Part shown: in pieces, positions 46,577 to 54,632 of the stretch | How positions within the stretch are numbered: position 1 is the stretch's first letter | Layout: every line of letters begins with the position of its first letter | Assembly: GCA_015075405.1 (NCBI GenBank) | Contig: JABTUK010000001.1 | Location: forward strand, 372,001-436,000 | DNA length: 64,000 bases | Reading direction: 5' to 3' | From: Anaerolineales bacterium | GTDB lineage: Bacteria; Chloroflexota; Anaerolineae; 4572-78; J111 | Notes under the pieces: generated by a model | What the model saw: only the letters and a program-made list of their open reading frames with translations | The model's database searches: none | Told to the model about the DNA's origin: nothing | Translations under genes and position numbers: made by a program

Positions 46577-46625
46577 GCGAGGACGCGAGGACGCGAAGAT
46601 TTTTTTCGCCTCCTCGCCTCACCTT
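46577..46625. terminator. GAGGCGAGG hairpin between convergent genes
   Basis: GAGGCGAGGACGCGAGGACG is followed by TTTTTTTCGCCTCCTCGCCTC, an inverted pair with a T-run in the loop. It could end the upstream gene or the convergent DUF6504-like gene. It belongs to the tandem-word hairpins of this genome. Confidence 0.45.
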
Positions 46626-46633
46626 TCCTTGCC

Positions 46634-46891
46634 TCACGCGGCTTCAACAGCTCGCCACACCCGTCTGACCCGCCAGGCGAAATCCTCGCGGCGTAACTGC
46701 AACTCGAAGCGCGTTCCGCCGGCTGCCTCAACCAGCACATGCCGACCATCGGCCTCATCCCACTGCCGCCCGACGGCAATCACTTTGTATTTGTGGCCCT
46801 GCCAGGCGATCCGCTGTGGATTCAGATGGCCTTCGTCGTTTATCTCCACGGTTACGTTGGCCGGTTCATCAAAAAATTCTTCTTGGTTCAT
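46634..46891 (-). CDS. Small DUF6504-like protein
   Basis: The 85-residue protein contains LNPQRIAWQGHKYKVIAVGR and QWDEADGRHVLVEAAGGTRFE, a pattern I associate with DUF6504 proteins that sit beside DNA polymerase Y-type genes in actinobacteria and others. The similarity is short and the call is tentative. AAGGGGAACTG before the ATG at 46891 supports the start. No partner gene is adjacent. Confidence 0.6.
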   Translation of the reverse strand: MNQEEFFDEPANVTVEINDEGHLNPQRIAWQGHKYKVIAVGRQWDEADGRHVLVEAAGGTRFELQLRREDFAWRVRRVWRAVEAA

Positions 46892-46920
46892 CAGTTCCCC
46901 TTCTGTCGGCTAATTTCAGC

Positions 46921-47009
46921 AGATCACAATTTTGGAGGACGCGAAGCGGGCACACCTACGTGCCGAGCGGAGTCGCACAAGGGCGTGCTGGCTCCTCAAT
47001 TCGTGATTT
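46921..47009. repeat. Dispersed palindromic element (GATCCAAATTT family), copy 3
   Basis: It reads AGATCACAATTTTGGAGGAC, GCGAAGCGGGCACACCTACG and, at the end, GGCTCCTCAATTCGTGATT. The core GCGAAGCGGGCAC...TGCCGAGCGG matches the copy near 17692. Confidence 0.75.
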
Positions 47010-47072
47010 ACTGAATTTTGATGATTCTTATTATACTCGCCTGCGCTTCAAGGGATAGTCGGACTCAAAACA

Positions 47073-47105
47073 AAAAGCCCGCTTTCGAGAAGAAAGCGGG
47101 CTTGA
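47073..47105 (-). terminator. Rho-independent terminator of the small membrane-protein pair
   Basis: On the minus strand, AAGCCCGCTTTCTTCTCGAA and AGCGGGCTTTTTGTTTTG make a 12-bp stem with a short loop followed by a T-rich tail, 20 nt after the stop at 47122. Confidence 0.88.
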
Positions 47106-47121
47106 GTAGTAGATTCAGGGA

Positions 47122-47343
47122 TTAAGCGACATGCACCGGGCGCGAAGAATGGTGCGGTCTGCCTCGATGGGAGTGATTTGTTCCATCAAGGTTCTGCCAC
47201 CATAAAAGCGCCAGCGCTATGGAACCGGCTAACAATGCAGCCGCAACGACCACCCCCAGCACCAGGGTCAAATTAAGTTCGGGCCACAGCAGCCCCAGGC
47301 TCCAGATCAACAAACCCAAAGCGATAATTTTCAGGACTTTCAT
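47122..47343 (-). CDS. Small two-helix membrane protein
   Basis: The 73-residue protein has two hydrophobic helices (about 4-24 and 26-50: IALGLLIWSLGLLWPELNL, LVLGVVVAAALLAGSIALAL) and a His/Arg-rich tail (NHSHRGRPHHSSRPVHVA). I do not recognise the family. It overlaps the upstream gene by one base (TAATG), so the two are translated together. The His-rich end might bind metal; that is inference. Confidence 0.75.
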   Translation of the reverse strand: MKVLKIIALGLLIWSLGLLWPELNLTLVLGVVVAAALLAGSIALALLWWQNLDGTNHSHRGRPHHSSRPVHVA

Positions 47344-47561
47344 TATTCCACCTCCAGCGGAGCAAAGCGCTGCGCCGTCACATCACGCTGCAAGGGCGCA
47401 TCGCGCAGCGGAGCATACTCAATCGTTTCGGTAGTAACCGGCCGAGCCGTATCAGCCCGAACCGTCTGTAACTCGCTGACCACCAGGGCCGTTAAAGTTA
47501 TGGCCAAACAGAAGATCAATGTTACTAAAGCACCTTTGAGCATCAATTTTAGCTGTTCCAT
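47343..47561 (-). CDS. Small single-helix membrane protein
   Basis: The 72-residue protein starts MEQLKLMLKGALVTLIFCLA and has one hydrophobic helix (about 8-30), followed by a polar exported or cytoplasmic tail. No family is recognised. ATG 47561 was chosen over 47585 because TAGGAAAA lies directly before it. It forms a two-gene operon with the next small membrane protein and ends in a clear terminator. Confidence 0.72.
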   Translation of the reverse strand: MEQLKLMLKGALVTLIFCLAITLTALVVSELQTVRADTARPVTTETIEYAPLRDAPLQRDVTAQRFAPLEVE

Positions 47562-47617
47562 TTTTCCTAACCTCGCCTTCATCAAATCTAGGTATAGTAT
47601 AACCTGTCTCGGTCAAA

Positions 47618-47647
47618 TTGTAATCAGCCGGGAGGCTGATTACAGTT
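47618..47647. terminator. GTAATCAGCC hairpin
   Basis: GTAATCAGCC and GGCTGATTAC form a perfect 10-bp stem with a GGGA loop. It is in the 430-bp gap between divergent units and lacks a T-run on either strand, so a terminator role is uncertain. Confidence 0.35.
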
Positions 47648-47923
47648 ACGCCAAACGGGTAGCTTAAAGTTAACCCGCTTACGCGCTTTGCTTACCTGGC
47701 CTACGACATTTGATGTACTCTTATTTCAATCTTGCTGCCAGAATACCAGGAATTTGTTCAAGTTTAATGAAAAAGTTGTTTGGAAATTATTCAGATAAAT
47801 ATCCCAAATTATTGTTCTGTCTGCGATTATATCACCACAACACCGAGAGCGTTTGTCACTCGAGCGTCAAATTGCCAACGCCCAGGCGACTGGTAGCTGA
47901 TCTTCGACCCAAAGTTTGGAGAG

Positions 47924-47952
47924 ATGACACTAAAGCTATCCTGTGGTATCAT
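47924..47952 (+). promoter_or_regulatory. Sigma-70-type promoter of the DUF6155 gene
   Basis: ATGACA (47924-47929) and TATCAT (47947-47952) are spaced by 17 bp. The expected transcript starts about 33 nt before the ATG at 47992, which argues for that start over the upstream ATGs. Confidence 0.7.
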
Positions 47953-47991
47953 TCATGGGTAAACCCTTATAGACAAAGAGGTTGCTCTCGG

Positions 47992-48540
47992 ATGGAAAAA
48001 CAAAAATCTCCAACCTGGTCACAAATAAAAAAACAACTGGCCCATCTGGAAACCAAGGAACTTCTGGAGATTATCGGGGATTTGTATAAACTCAACCAGG
48101 ATAACAAAGTCTTCCTCAGTTCCCAGTTTGGTCAGGGCGCCACTGAAACCCTGGTCGAGCCATATCGCCGGGCTATAAAGCGCGAATTCAATCCAGACCG
48201 AGGCTTTCCCCGCCTCAATTTAGGCGCAGCGCGGAAAGCAGTCAACAATTTTAAGAGATCGAGCGCCGACCCCATCGCCGTGGCCGATTTGATGATCTAC
48301 TATGTGGAGCAAGGGGTTATTTGCACTAACAATTATGGCGACATTGATGAAAACTTCTATAACAGTCTGGAATCAATGTATGAAGATGCAGTCGTCTTGC
48401 TGTCGCGGCTCAATAACTATGAGTTGATTGAGCGGTTTCGGCCCCGTTTAAGACAAATTGTCAGAGATACAAGTGGTATCGGGTGGGGCTTTCACGATGA
48501 GCTGTCAGATATTTACTATAATCAGTTTCCACCGGAGTAG
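47992..48540 (+). CDS. DUF6155 family protein
   Basis: The 182-residue protein shows the DUF6155 pattern: LAHLETKELLEIIGDLYKLN, REFNPDRGFPRLNLGAARKA, FKRSSADPIAVADLMIYYVE and GIGWGFHDELSDIYY. Function is unknown. ATG 47992 was chosen because family similarity starts there and a promoter lies just upstream; the 94-residue N-terminal extension of the longer frame looks non-coding. No obvious operon partner: the YdcF-like gene starts 32 nt later. Confidence 0.82.
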   Translation: MEKQKSPTWSQIKKQLAHLETKELLEIIGDLYKLNQDNKVFLSSQFGQGATETLVEPYRRAIKREFNPDRGFPRLNLGAARKAVNNFKRSSADPIAVADLMIYYVEQGVICTNNYGDIDENFYNSLESMYEDAVVLLSRLNNYELIERFRPRLRQIVRDTSGIGWGFHDELSDIYYNQFPPE

Positions 48541-48572
48541 TTCTATTGTCTAACAGGCAGTGGAGCATCGAG

Positions 48573-49193
48573 ATGAAACGCTGGCTGATTCGCATCTTTC
48601 TGGTTTTGCTGAGCATTATGGTCACGGTTAATTATCTGGCCTGGACCATCTATGCTTACCCTTCTACCGCCGCGCCTGTCCAGGCTGACGCAGCGATTGT
48701 TTTGGGCGCGGCCGCCTGGGGCGAACGGCCTTCGCCAGTGTTTAGGGAACGGATCAACCACGCTATTACCCTTTATGAACGGGGCATGGTCCGCAAGCTG
48801 ATTTTTACCGGCGCCCAGGCTGACCCCTCTGAACCCGCCGAAGCGCTGGTGGCGCAGCAATATGCCCTGGAACGAGACATTCCCGCCGCCGACATTTTGA
48901 TCGAAACCCATTCTCACTCGACCCAGGAGAATCTTTACTACGCCCGACAGGTGGCCCAGGCTCATCACCTCTCCCGGTTGCTGATCGTCAGCGATCCGCT
49001 GCATCTAAAAAGAGCCGTGTTGATTGCCCAGGATTTGGGCATGGACGCTTATCCGGCCCCCACGCCCACCACCCGTTATCGCAGTTTAGGCAGCCAGATC
49101 AGATTTTTGGCCCGCGAAACTTATTACTATGCCGCTTATCTGCTCTATGACCGTCCATTTGGGAACTTGTGGCCGGCAGCGGTCTCGCCCTGA
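48573..49193 (+). CDS. YdcF/SanA-like DUF218 membrane protein
   Basis: The 206-residue protein has an N-terminal membrane helix (about 4-26) and the DUF218 motifs ADAAIVLGAAAWGERPSPVF, RINHAITLYERG, KLIFTGAQ, HSHSTQENLYYAR and SRLLIVSDPLHLKRAVLIAQ. SanA-type members affect envelope permeability. GGAG 7 nt before ATG 48573 supports the start. The stop is 29 nt before the cyclase ATG, so both are probably in one transcript. Confidence 0.92.
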   Translation: MKRWLIRIFLVLLSIMVTVNYLAWTIYAYPSTAAPVQADAAIVLGAAAWGERPSPVFRERINHAITLYERGMVRKLIFTGAQADPSEPAEALVAQQYALERDIPAADILIETHSHSTQENLYYARQVAQAHHLSRLLIVSDPLHLKRAVLIAQDLGMDAYPAPTPTTRYRSLGSQIRFLARETYYYAAYLLYDRPFGNLWPAAVSP

Positions 49194-49222
49194 CAACCGC
49201 TCACTACCGCAAGGGGGAACGC

Positions 49223-50821
49223 ATGCGTATTACCTATACTTATCTGTCTAACCCACCCCAGCAATTTGAAACCGAGAGCGATTCGGTAATTGTGGGCCGG
49301 GCCTGGCGCGACCAATTGGTTGACCTGGACTTAACCCCCGACACCACCGTTTCGCGCCGGCATGCCCGCCTGAGTCGGGCCAGGGGGGGCGCGCTCTGGC
49401 TGGAAGATTTGGGCAGCACCGGCGGTACCTGGCTTAACGGCCAGCGGATTTCTGCCAAAACCCGGCTGGCTCCGGGTGACAAAGTGACGGTGGGCCAGAC
49501 CACTTTTGAAGTCATGGCTGAGACCGCCCCGCTGATTGCCGCCGAACGCATCCCCGAAGGTGTGCTCACCAGCAGCGTCAGCGCCATTGACTCACCTTCG
49601 GCCCTGATTTTGGCGGCGGCCTCCCAGGAAATCATCAAGCGCCGCCTGACCGCTTTTTATGAACTGGGCGCGGCCCTGGGCACAGCCGATACTGTGGAAT
49701 CACTCTCACAGACGGTAGTCCAGCACCTGCGCCAGGCCATCCCGCGGGCCAGGCGAGCTGCACTGCTCTTGCAGGATGAGCACGGGCTGACGCCCACGGC
49801 CTATGTACCCGAAAACGCCAAACCCTCCATCAGCTTAAACCTGGCCCGGCGAGCCATTGAAAAACAGCAAGCCTTTACCTGGCGGCTGCCCACTCTGGAA
49901 GAAACAGGCAGACCTTTTGATAGCGTTATTCTGCACGGTACCCGGTACGCTATGTATGCCCCGCTGATCTGGAAAGGAGAGGTGCTGGGCGTTGTCTTTG
50001 TGGATAATACTGACATCGGCGGTAACTTTGACGACGAGGACCTGCGCTTGCTCATGGCCATGGCCAGCCAGGCCGCCATGTTTGTCAAAAATAATGCCTT
50101 GCAGCAAGACCTGCGCCGCCAGGAGGTGGTCCGTTCTAACTTGCTGCGCCAGTTCTCGCCCCAGGTTGCCGAGCGGCTGGAGCGTCTGCTCAGCGAGTCG
50201 GGAGATTGGCAGCTTGGCGGCAAGCGGGCCGAGCCGGTCACGATTTTGGTTTCAGACGTGCGCGGTTTTACCAGCCTGACGGCCGGCATGGATCCAGGCG
50301 ATGTGGTAAAGCTGCTCAACGAGTTGTTCAGCGTGTGCATTCCGATCATTTTCAAATATAATGGGGCGGTAGACAAATATGTGGGCGACTCTATTCTGGC
50401 CGTTTTTGGCAGCCCCGAACCCAATCATCGTCAGTGGGAACACGCCGTGCAGGCAGCGCTGGAGATGCAGCAGGCCATTAGCGCCCAACAGGATCGCTGG
50501 CAGAGCCGCAATTTGCCGGTCTGCCAGGTGGGAATTGGTATCCATACCGGGGCAGTTTTACACGGCTTTATCGGCGTGGCCGAACGGATGGAATACACCG
50601 TGATTGGCGAAACGGTCAATCTCGCCGTTCGTTACTGTGACGGCGCCCAACGCGGTGAGGTGATCATCAGCCCGGCGGTGTATCAACAGGTCTCCGATTT
50701 AGTCGAGGCTATGCCCCGGACCCTCCGCACCAAGCACCCAGAAACAGAGCCAGATATGCCGGCTTATGTGGTGCAGGCGTTAAAAATCAAACCAACTACA
50801 CCCCTGCCGGGGCAAGAGTAA
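49223..50821 (+). CDS. FHA-GAF class III adenylate/guanylate cyclase
   Basis: The 532-residue protein has an FHA domain (about 20-96; GRAWRD, SRRHARL and GSTGGTWLNGQ), a GAF domain (about 145-295) and a class III cyclase domain (about 335-510). In the cyclase, metal Asp347 (LVSDVRGFTS) and Asp391 (YVGDSILAVFG), Lys387, Asn468 and Arg472 are present. The purine-recognition Asp of the usual GDTVN is Glu465 (IGETVN), so base specificity is uncertain. It is cytoplasmic. The FHA domain suggests control by Ser/Thr kinases such as the one at 24333. GGGGGA precedes ATG 49223. Confidence 0.92.
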   Translation: MRITYTYLSNPPQQFETESDSVIVGRAWRDQLVDLDLTPDTTVSRRHARLSRARGGALWLEDLGSTGGTWLNGQRISAKTRLAPGDKVTVGQTTFEVMAETAPLIAAERIPEGVLTSSVSAIDSPSALILAAASQEIIKRRLTAFYELGAALGTADTVESLSQTVVQHLRQAIPRARRAALLLQDEHGLTPTAYVPENAKPSISLNLARRAIEKQQAFTWRLPTLEETGRPFDSVILHGTRYAMYAPLIWKGEVLGVVFVDNTDIGGNFDDEDLRLLMAMASQAAMFVKNNALQQDLRRQEVVRSNLLRQFSPQVAERLERLLSESGDWQLGGKRAEPVTILVSDVRGFTSLTAGMDPGDVVKLLNELFSVCIPIIFKYNGAVDKYVGDSILAVFGSPEPNHRQWEHAVQAALEMQQAISAQQDRWQSRNLPVCQVGIGIHTGAVLHGFIGVAERMEYTVIGETVNLAVRYCDGAQRGEVIISPAVYQQVSDLVEAMPRTLRTKHPETEPDMPAYVVQALKIKPTTPLPGQE

Positions 50822-50844
50822 CCCTTTTGCCGGATTCTAAGAAA

Positions 50845-50933
50845 ATAGACCGGGGACGGGAAACCGGAGACCGGGGATACGCCCAGTGGACAAATACCCG
50901 GTCCTCGGTCTCTGGTCTCCGGTCATCTCTGGC
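50845..50933. repeat. GGTCTCCGGTCC inverted repeat, second copy
   Basis: AGACCGGGGACGGGAAACCG and GAGACCGGGG are followed by the inverted CCCGGTCCTCGGTCTCTGGT and CTCCGGTC. It is similar to the element at 29857 and precedes acpS. Confidence 0.6.
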
Positions 50934-50991
50934 AAAGGATTTTTGTTGTCCGGGTATATCGTCATCGCAAGTTCGTGAGCACTTATTAAGT

Positions 50992-51351
50992 ATGAAAGCT
51001 ATTGGCGTAGATATGATTGAAACAGAACGGGTGGCCCAAAGCGTGGCCCGCTATGGCGACCGCTTTCTGCAGCGGGTTTACACCGAGCGCGAGTTGGCTT
51101 ACTGTCAAGGCCGAATCAACTCCCTGGCGGCGCGCTGGGCGGCCAAAGAAGCTACGGCCAAGGCCCTGGGGACCGGCATCGGTGAGGTGGGCTGGCGGGA
51201 AATCGAGGTGGTCAGCGAGACCAATCAGCGCCCGACCCTCCAACTGCATGGCGCGGCGGCCGCTCTGGCTGCTCAATTGGGACTGTCGGACTTTGCTGTC
51301 AGCCTGTCGCACACCAAAGCGTATGCTATTGCCTTTGTGGTGGGAGAGTAA
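50992..51351 (+). CDS. acpS: Holo-[acyl-carrier-protein] synthase
   Basis: The 119-residue protein has the AcpS motifs: GVDMIETERV at the N-terminus with the metal Asp, FLQRVYTERELAYC, LAARWAAKEATAKALGTGI with the conserved Glu and Lys, and VSLSHTKAYAIAFVV. It transfers 4'-phosphopantetheine from CoA to ACP. The ATG at 50992 follows a weak AGTATG site. It lies alone after the cyclase gene. Confidence 0.96.
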   Translation: MKAIGVDMIETERVAQSVARYGDRFLQRVYTERELAYCQGRINSLAARWAAKEATAKALGTGIGEVGWREIEVVSETNQRPTLQLHGAAAALAAQLGLSDFAVSLSHTKAYAIAFVVGE

Positions 51352-51356
51352 ATCTC

Positions 51357-51467
51357 ACATGTCATTCTGAACGAGCGCAGCGAAGTGAAGAATCTTCAAC
51401 AAGGTGACTATAAAGCGGCAAGATGGGGGGATTCTTCGCTCCCTCCGGTCGCTCAGAATGACACGAT
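51357..51467. repeat. TCATTCTGAACGAGCG palindrome
   Basis: GTCATTCTGAACGAGCGCAG and GAAGAATCTTC are followed by inverted GATTCTTCGCTCCCTCCGGT and CGCTCAGAATGAC. It is similar in design to the TCATTTCGAGCGA elements near 33573 and 44704. Confidence 0.7.
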
Positions 51468-51476
51468 CTAGGGCGT

Positions 51477-51851
51477 ATGTCAAAACAACCAACCAAACTT
51501 CAACAACAACTCAATTGGTATCTAAGCCTGTTTGTTTTGACTTTAATGCTGATTGTGCCGCCGATTTTGTGCGGCCTTTTCTATCTGTCGCAGACGCCAG
51601 AGGTGATGTGGCAGCGCGACGACCAGCTTACCTTTGATCGCATCTGGATGCACCGGGAGCGCCGCCCCCTGGGGATTGCCTATCAAACGCAGCGGGTGGT
51701 TGAGTTTTACAGCCCCGGCGAAGTCTGCGTGCAAAACGATTTGCGTTTTTTCCTGTGGGGGCGGTCCTCCGAGGCTCAACCCTCTACCTCCAACCACCGT
51801 CTGGTGTTAGTAAATAACCTGTGGCAGTCCACCGGAGAAGCGTGCAAATAA
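51477..51851 (+). CDS. Single-span membrane protein of unknown function
   Basis: The 124-residue protein has a short basic/polar N-terminus and one transmembrane helix at about 15-38 (WYLSLFVLTLMLIVPPILCG), then a polar domain with DRIWMHRERRPLGIAYQTQR. It is probably a type II membrane protein with an outside C-terminus. I do not recognise the family. The ATG at 51477 has no strong ribosome site. No linked function. Confidence 0.6.
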   Translation: MSKQPTKLQQQLNWYLSLFVLTLMLIVPPILCGLFYLSQTPEVMWQRDDQLTFDRIWMHRERRPLGIAYQTQRVVEFYSPGEVCVQNDLRFFLWGRSSEAQPSTSNHRLVLVNNLWQSTGEACK

Positions 51852-51937
51852 AAATTGTGAATTGTGAATAGCCAATTGTGAATTATGAACGGTTCATTAA
51901 CCATTCACAATTCATCATTCACAATTCACAATTAGTC
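51851..51937. repeat. AATTGTGAATTGTGAA hairpin
   Basis: AAATTGTGAATTGTGAATAG words are followed by inverted CATTCACAATTCATCATTCA and CAATTCACAATTAG. It lies between convergent genes and could serve as a bidirectional terminator. Confidence 0.6.
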
Positions 51938-53048
51938 AGTTTCCTGGCTCTCCGGCGGCGGGGATAGGCACGGACTCGCCGCTGGCGGCGGCAATCCAGG
52001 GGGACAGTAACGTTTGAGCTGCCGTCGCCGGAATGGCAAAAGCAATTCCTTCCGCCACCCCGCGATCCTCGCTCTCGCGGATGATAAAGGTGTTGATGCC
52101 AATCACTTCACCTTTGGTGTTGACCAACGGTCCGCCCGAACTGCCGCGATTGATGGCCGCATCGGTTTGGATCAAGCCGTCAATCACGTGCTCGTTGATT
52201 TCCAGGGCGCGGTTCAAGCCGCTAATAATGCCAAAGCTGACCGAACTGGGGAAGTCGCCCAGCGGGCTGCCAATCGCATACACTTCCTGACCGGGCCGAA
52301 CTGTCTTTGAGTCGCCCCAAATGATCGCCGGCAAATCGGTTACATTGACCCGCAACACAGCTAAATCTCGCGACGGGTCAGAGGTAATCAATTGCGCTTC
52401 AACAGTTTGGCCGTTAGCCAGGATAACGCTTAAGCTTCCGGCGTTCTCAATCACGTGATGATTGGTGGCGATAAATCCCCTGCTGTCCACAATCACCCCG
52501 GAGCCGACGACGCGCCCATCCTTGGGGTTAACCGAAAAAGTCTGCGGCTGCTGGTTGATTACCGTCACCACCGAAGGGATAATCTGGGCGATAACATCCT
52601 CGGTGGAAGCGGTGGCGACCGGCGGCAGCGGGGTTGGGGTTGGGGTAGAGGTAGCCACCGGCATGGGGGTTGGCGTGGGAAAAGGGGTCGGCGTGGGAGT
52701 GTTACGCCAGGCGACAACCTGGGCGTCGTTGGCCCATAAAATAAACCCACCGCCCACCATACCGCCCAACACCCCACCCAGAATAAACGTAAGGCCCAAC
52801 AACGACAACCACAAGCACCCACTGCTTTCGGGCCAGGGCATTACCCCCAGCAAGAGCGTCGCCGCGCCGGATTTGGCTGAACTGGGCCGGCTGCTTTTGA
52901 GAGAAATCTGGCGGGTTTTATCAATGGCCGAGGGACCGTGAGCGCTGGCGTGGCGGGCGCGGGCAATATTAATTGGGTTGATGATGTGGGCATCGTCCTC
53001 GTTGGGCCGGGGGGGGGTGTCGTTGGGTTTAGAAGGATCTGTCATCAA
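51936..53048 (-). CDS. Membrane-anchored HtrA-like trypsin-type serine protease
   Basis: The 370-residue protein has an N-terminal cytoplasmic tail, one transmembrane helix (about 79-105), a Thr/Pro linker (115-145) and a trypsin-like domain with the triad His198 (ATNHHVI), Asp228 (PSRDLAVL) and Ser304 (NRGSSGGPL). There is no PDZ domain after the protease; the protein ends about 55 residues after the Ser. It probably handles misfolded envelope proteins. AAATGG and several short words lie upstream; a palindromic element (53080-53165) lies before its start. Confidence 0.93.
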   Translation of the reverse strand: MMTDPSKPNDTPPRPNEDDAHIINPINIARARHASAHGPSAIDKTRQISLKSSRPSSAKSGAATLLLGVMPWPESSGCLWLSLLGLTFILGGVLGGMVGGGFILWANDAQVVAWRNTPTPTPFPTPTPMPVATSTPTPTPLPPVATASTEDVIAQIIPSVVTVINQQPQTFSVNPKDGRVVGSGVIVDSRGFIATNHHVIENAGSLSVILANGQTVEAQLITSDPSRDLAVLRVNVTDLPAIIWGDSKTVRPGQEVYAIGSPLGDFPSSVSFGIISGLNRALEINEHVIDGLIQTDAAINRGSSGGPLVNTKGEVIGINTFIIRESEDRGVAEGIAFAIPATAAQTLLSPWIAAASGESVPIPAAGEPGN

Positions 53049-53079
53049 ATATCTGAGCCATTCAATTCTAGTATCAGTA

Positions 53080-53165
53080 GATCCAAATTTGAGGAGCCAG
53101 CACGCCCACGTGCGGCTTCATTCGGCACGTAGGCGTGCCCGCTTCGCGTCCTCGAAAATTGGATC
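53080..53165. repeat. Dispersed palindromic element (GATCCAAATTT family), copy 4
   Basis: GATCCAAATTTGAGGAGCCA, GCACGCCCACGTGCGG, inverted GGCACGTAGGCGTGCCCGCT and TCGCGTCCTCGAAAATTGGATC give the most complete version of the element. The inner TTCGGCACGTAGGCGTGCC can pair with the GCACGCCCACGTGC arm. Confidence 0.8.
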
Positions 53166-53235
53166 CACTGAGTGTTGTAGTGAGTAAATTTGCCCCAATT
53201 TGGGTAATTTCTGTTTTACAGCAGCTTAGTCCAAC

Positions 53236-54294
53236 TTAGGGTACAACTTCGATGCCGCTGCCGGCGGTTACCTGCCCAACCACCCAGGCCGATTGATCAC
53301 GCTCGGCGCAGAGCTGCTGAAAATCGGTCACGCGCTCCGCCGGAACAGCCAACAGCAAGCCCCCTGATGTTTGCGGGTCCCACAGCAGCCACTGCCGGTC
53401 GTCGGGGATAGCGGCAGCAAAAGTGACATCTTTTTCAAAAAACATTTTATTATTCGACGCGCCGCCGGGAAAAATGAATTGGGCGGCGTAATCTTTTGCC
53501 CCGACCAGCAGCGGCAGTTGGCTCAATTCAAACACAAACTTGCAGCCCGACGCCTGAGCCATTTCCATGGCGTGGCCCAGCAGCCCAAAGCCGGTGATGT
53601 CGGTGACCGCTTTGATGCCGCCGGTGGCCTGGGCCGCCTGGGCCGCCGCCCGGTTGAGCCGTTTCATCGAGGCGACCATGTCGGCCACGTGGGCCGGGTC
53701 GGCCAGGTCGCGCTTGAGGGCGGTACTAATTGTGCCCGTGCCGAGGGGCTTGGTCAGCACCAGCGCGTCGCCGGGTTTGGCTCCACCTTTGGTAAAGATG
53801 CGGTCGGGATGAACCAGGCCGGTCACGGCCAGACCGTATTTGGGTTCGTCGTCGGTAACGGTGTGGCCGCCGGCAATCACTGCCCCGGCCTCGATGACCT
53901 TTTCGGCCCCGCCGCGCAGGATTTCGGTGATGATGGCCGGCTCCATATTGGCCGGGAATGCGCCGACATTCAGGGCAAAGGTCACTTCTCCGCCCATAGC
54001 GTAGACATCGCTCATCGAGTTGGCCGCGGCAATCGCTCCGTAATCGTAGGGATCATCCACCACCGGCGTAAAAAAGTCGAGGGTGTTGATGATGGCTTGC
54101 TGCTCATTCAGTTTGTAGACCGCCGCATCGTCGGCCACACCCAAACCTACCAGCAGGTTGGCCGGACTGCTGCCGTTGAACAAGTTGCGCAAAGGACGCA
54201 GCACCTGCGTCAAAGCCTCGGGGGCCATTTTACTGGCTCAACCCGCGCATTTGGCCAGGGCGGTCAATTTGATTTTTTCGCTGGTCAAAGCCAT
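53236..54294 (-). CDS. selD: Selenide, water dikinase as a selenoprotein (in-frame UGA)
   Basis: Translation from ATG 54294 (after AGGGGGG) reads MALTSEKIKLTALAKCAG, then TGA at 54240-54238, then ASKMAPEALTQVL and onward without break to the stop at 53236. In selenoprotein SelD the catalytic position in CAGUASK is selenocysteine, so residue 19 is read as Sec. The product is 352 residues long. The rest has the SelD pattern VADDAAVYKL, LDFFTPVVDDPYDYGAIAA, DITGFGLLGH and NKMFF. It makes selenophosphate. A hairpin GACGCAG-GTG-CTGCGTC (54211-54195) sits 26-43 nt after the UGA, where a bacterial SECIS is expected. A start at 54228 would lose the active site. Confidence 0.92.
54195..54211 (-). promoter_or_regulatory. 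Candidate bacterial SECIS hairpin in selD
   Basis: On the minus strand GACGCAG and CTGCGTC pair around a GTG loop. The loop lies 34-36 nt after the UGA and contains GU, both consistent with SelB recognition. Confidence 0.6.
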
Positions 54295-54307
54295 CACCCC
54301 CCTTCTA

Positions 54308-54462
54308 ATAGCCAATGATTAATGGTCAATTGGCAATTGTCAATTGATCGTTGACCACTGATCGTTGATTATCAGTAGACCGCAGCATCCTGAGTAGCGA
54401 AGCGTATCGAAGGGTGCTATTGCGGTCTACTGATTATTGACAATTGGCTATGTCCATTTTAC
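54308..54462. repeat. Nested hairpins upstream of selD
   Basis: GGTCAATTGGCAATTGTCAA and AGTAGACCGCAGCATCCTGA are followed by inverted GGGTGCTATTGCGGTCTACT and ATTGACAATTGGC. It is a large inverted repeat in a 338-bp gap without a gene. Confidence 0.65.
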
Positions 54463-54632
54463 TCTATTCTAAAAGTAACGCAAACAATCTTAAAAGGATG
54501 TCTTTTTATAGCCCTCGCGGCTGGATATAGCGGCAATAGATGAGATGCCTTAAACAGGAGCCAGTTTTTTATGCTTATTTCCTCTATCTAAAAAATTTTC
54601 CTTTCTAGTTAATAGCTCAGGTTGGGCAACTT

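Noticed and set aside
47710..47991. N-terminal extension of the DUF6155 frame
   Set aside because: Family similarity begins at 47992 and a good promoter overlaps the extension.
53371..54318. 315-codon frame antisense to selD
   Set aside because: It overlaps the conserved selD gene completely and shows no recognisable domain.
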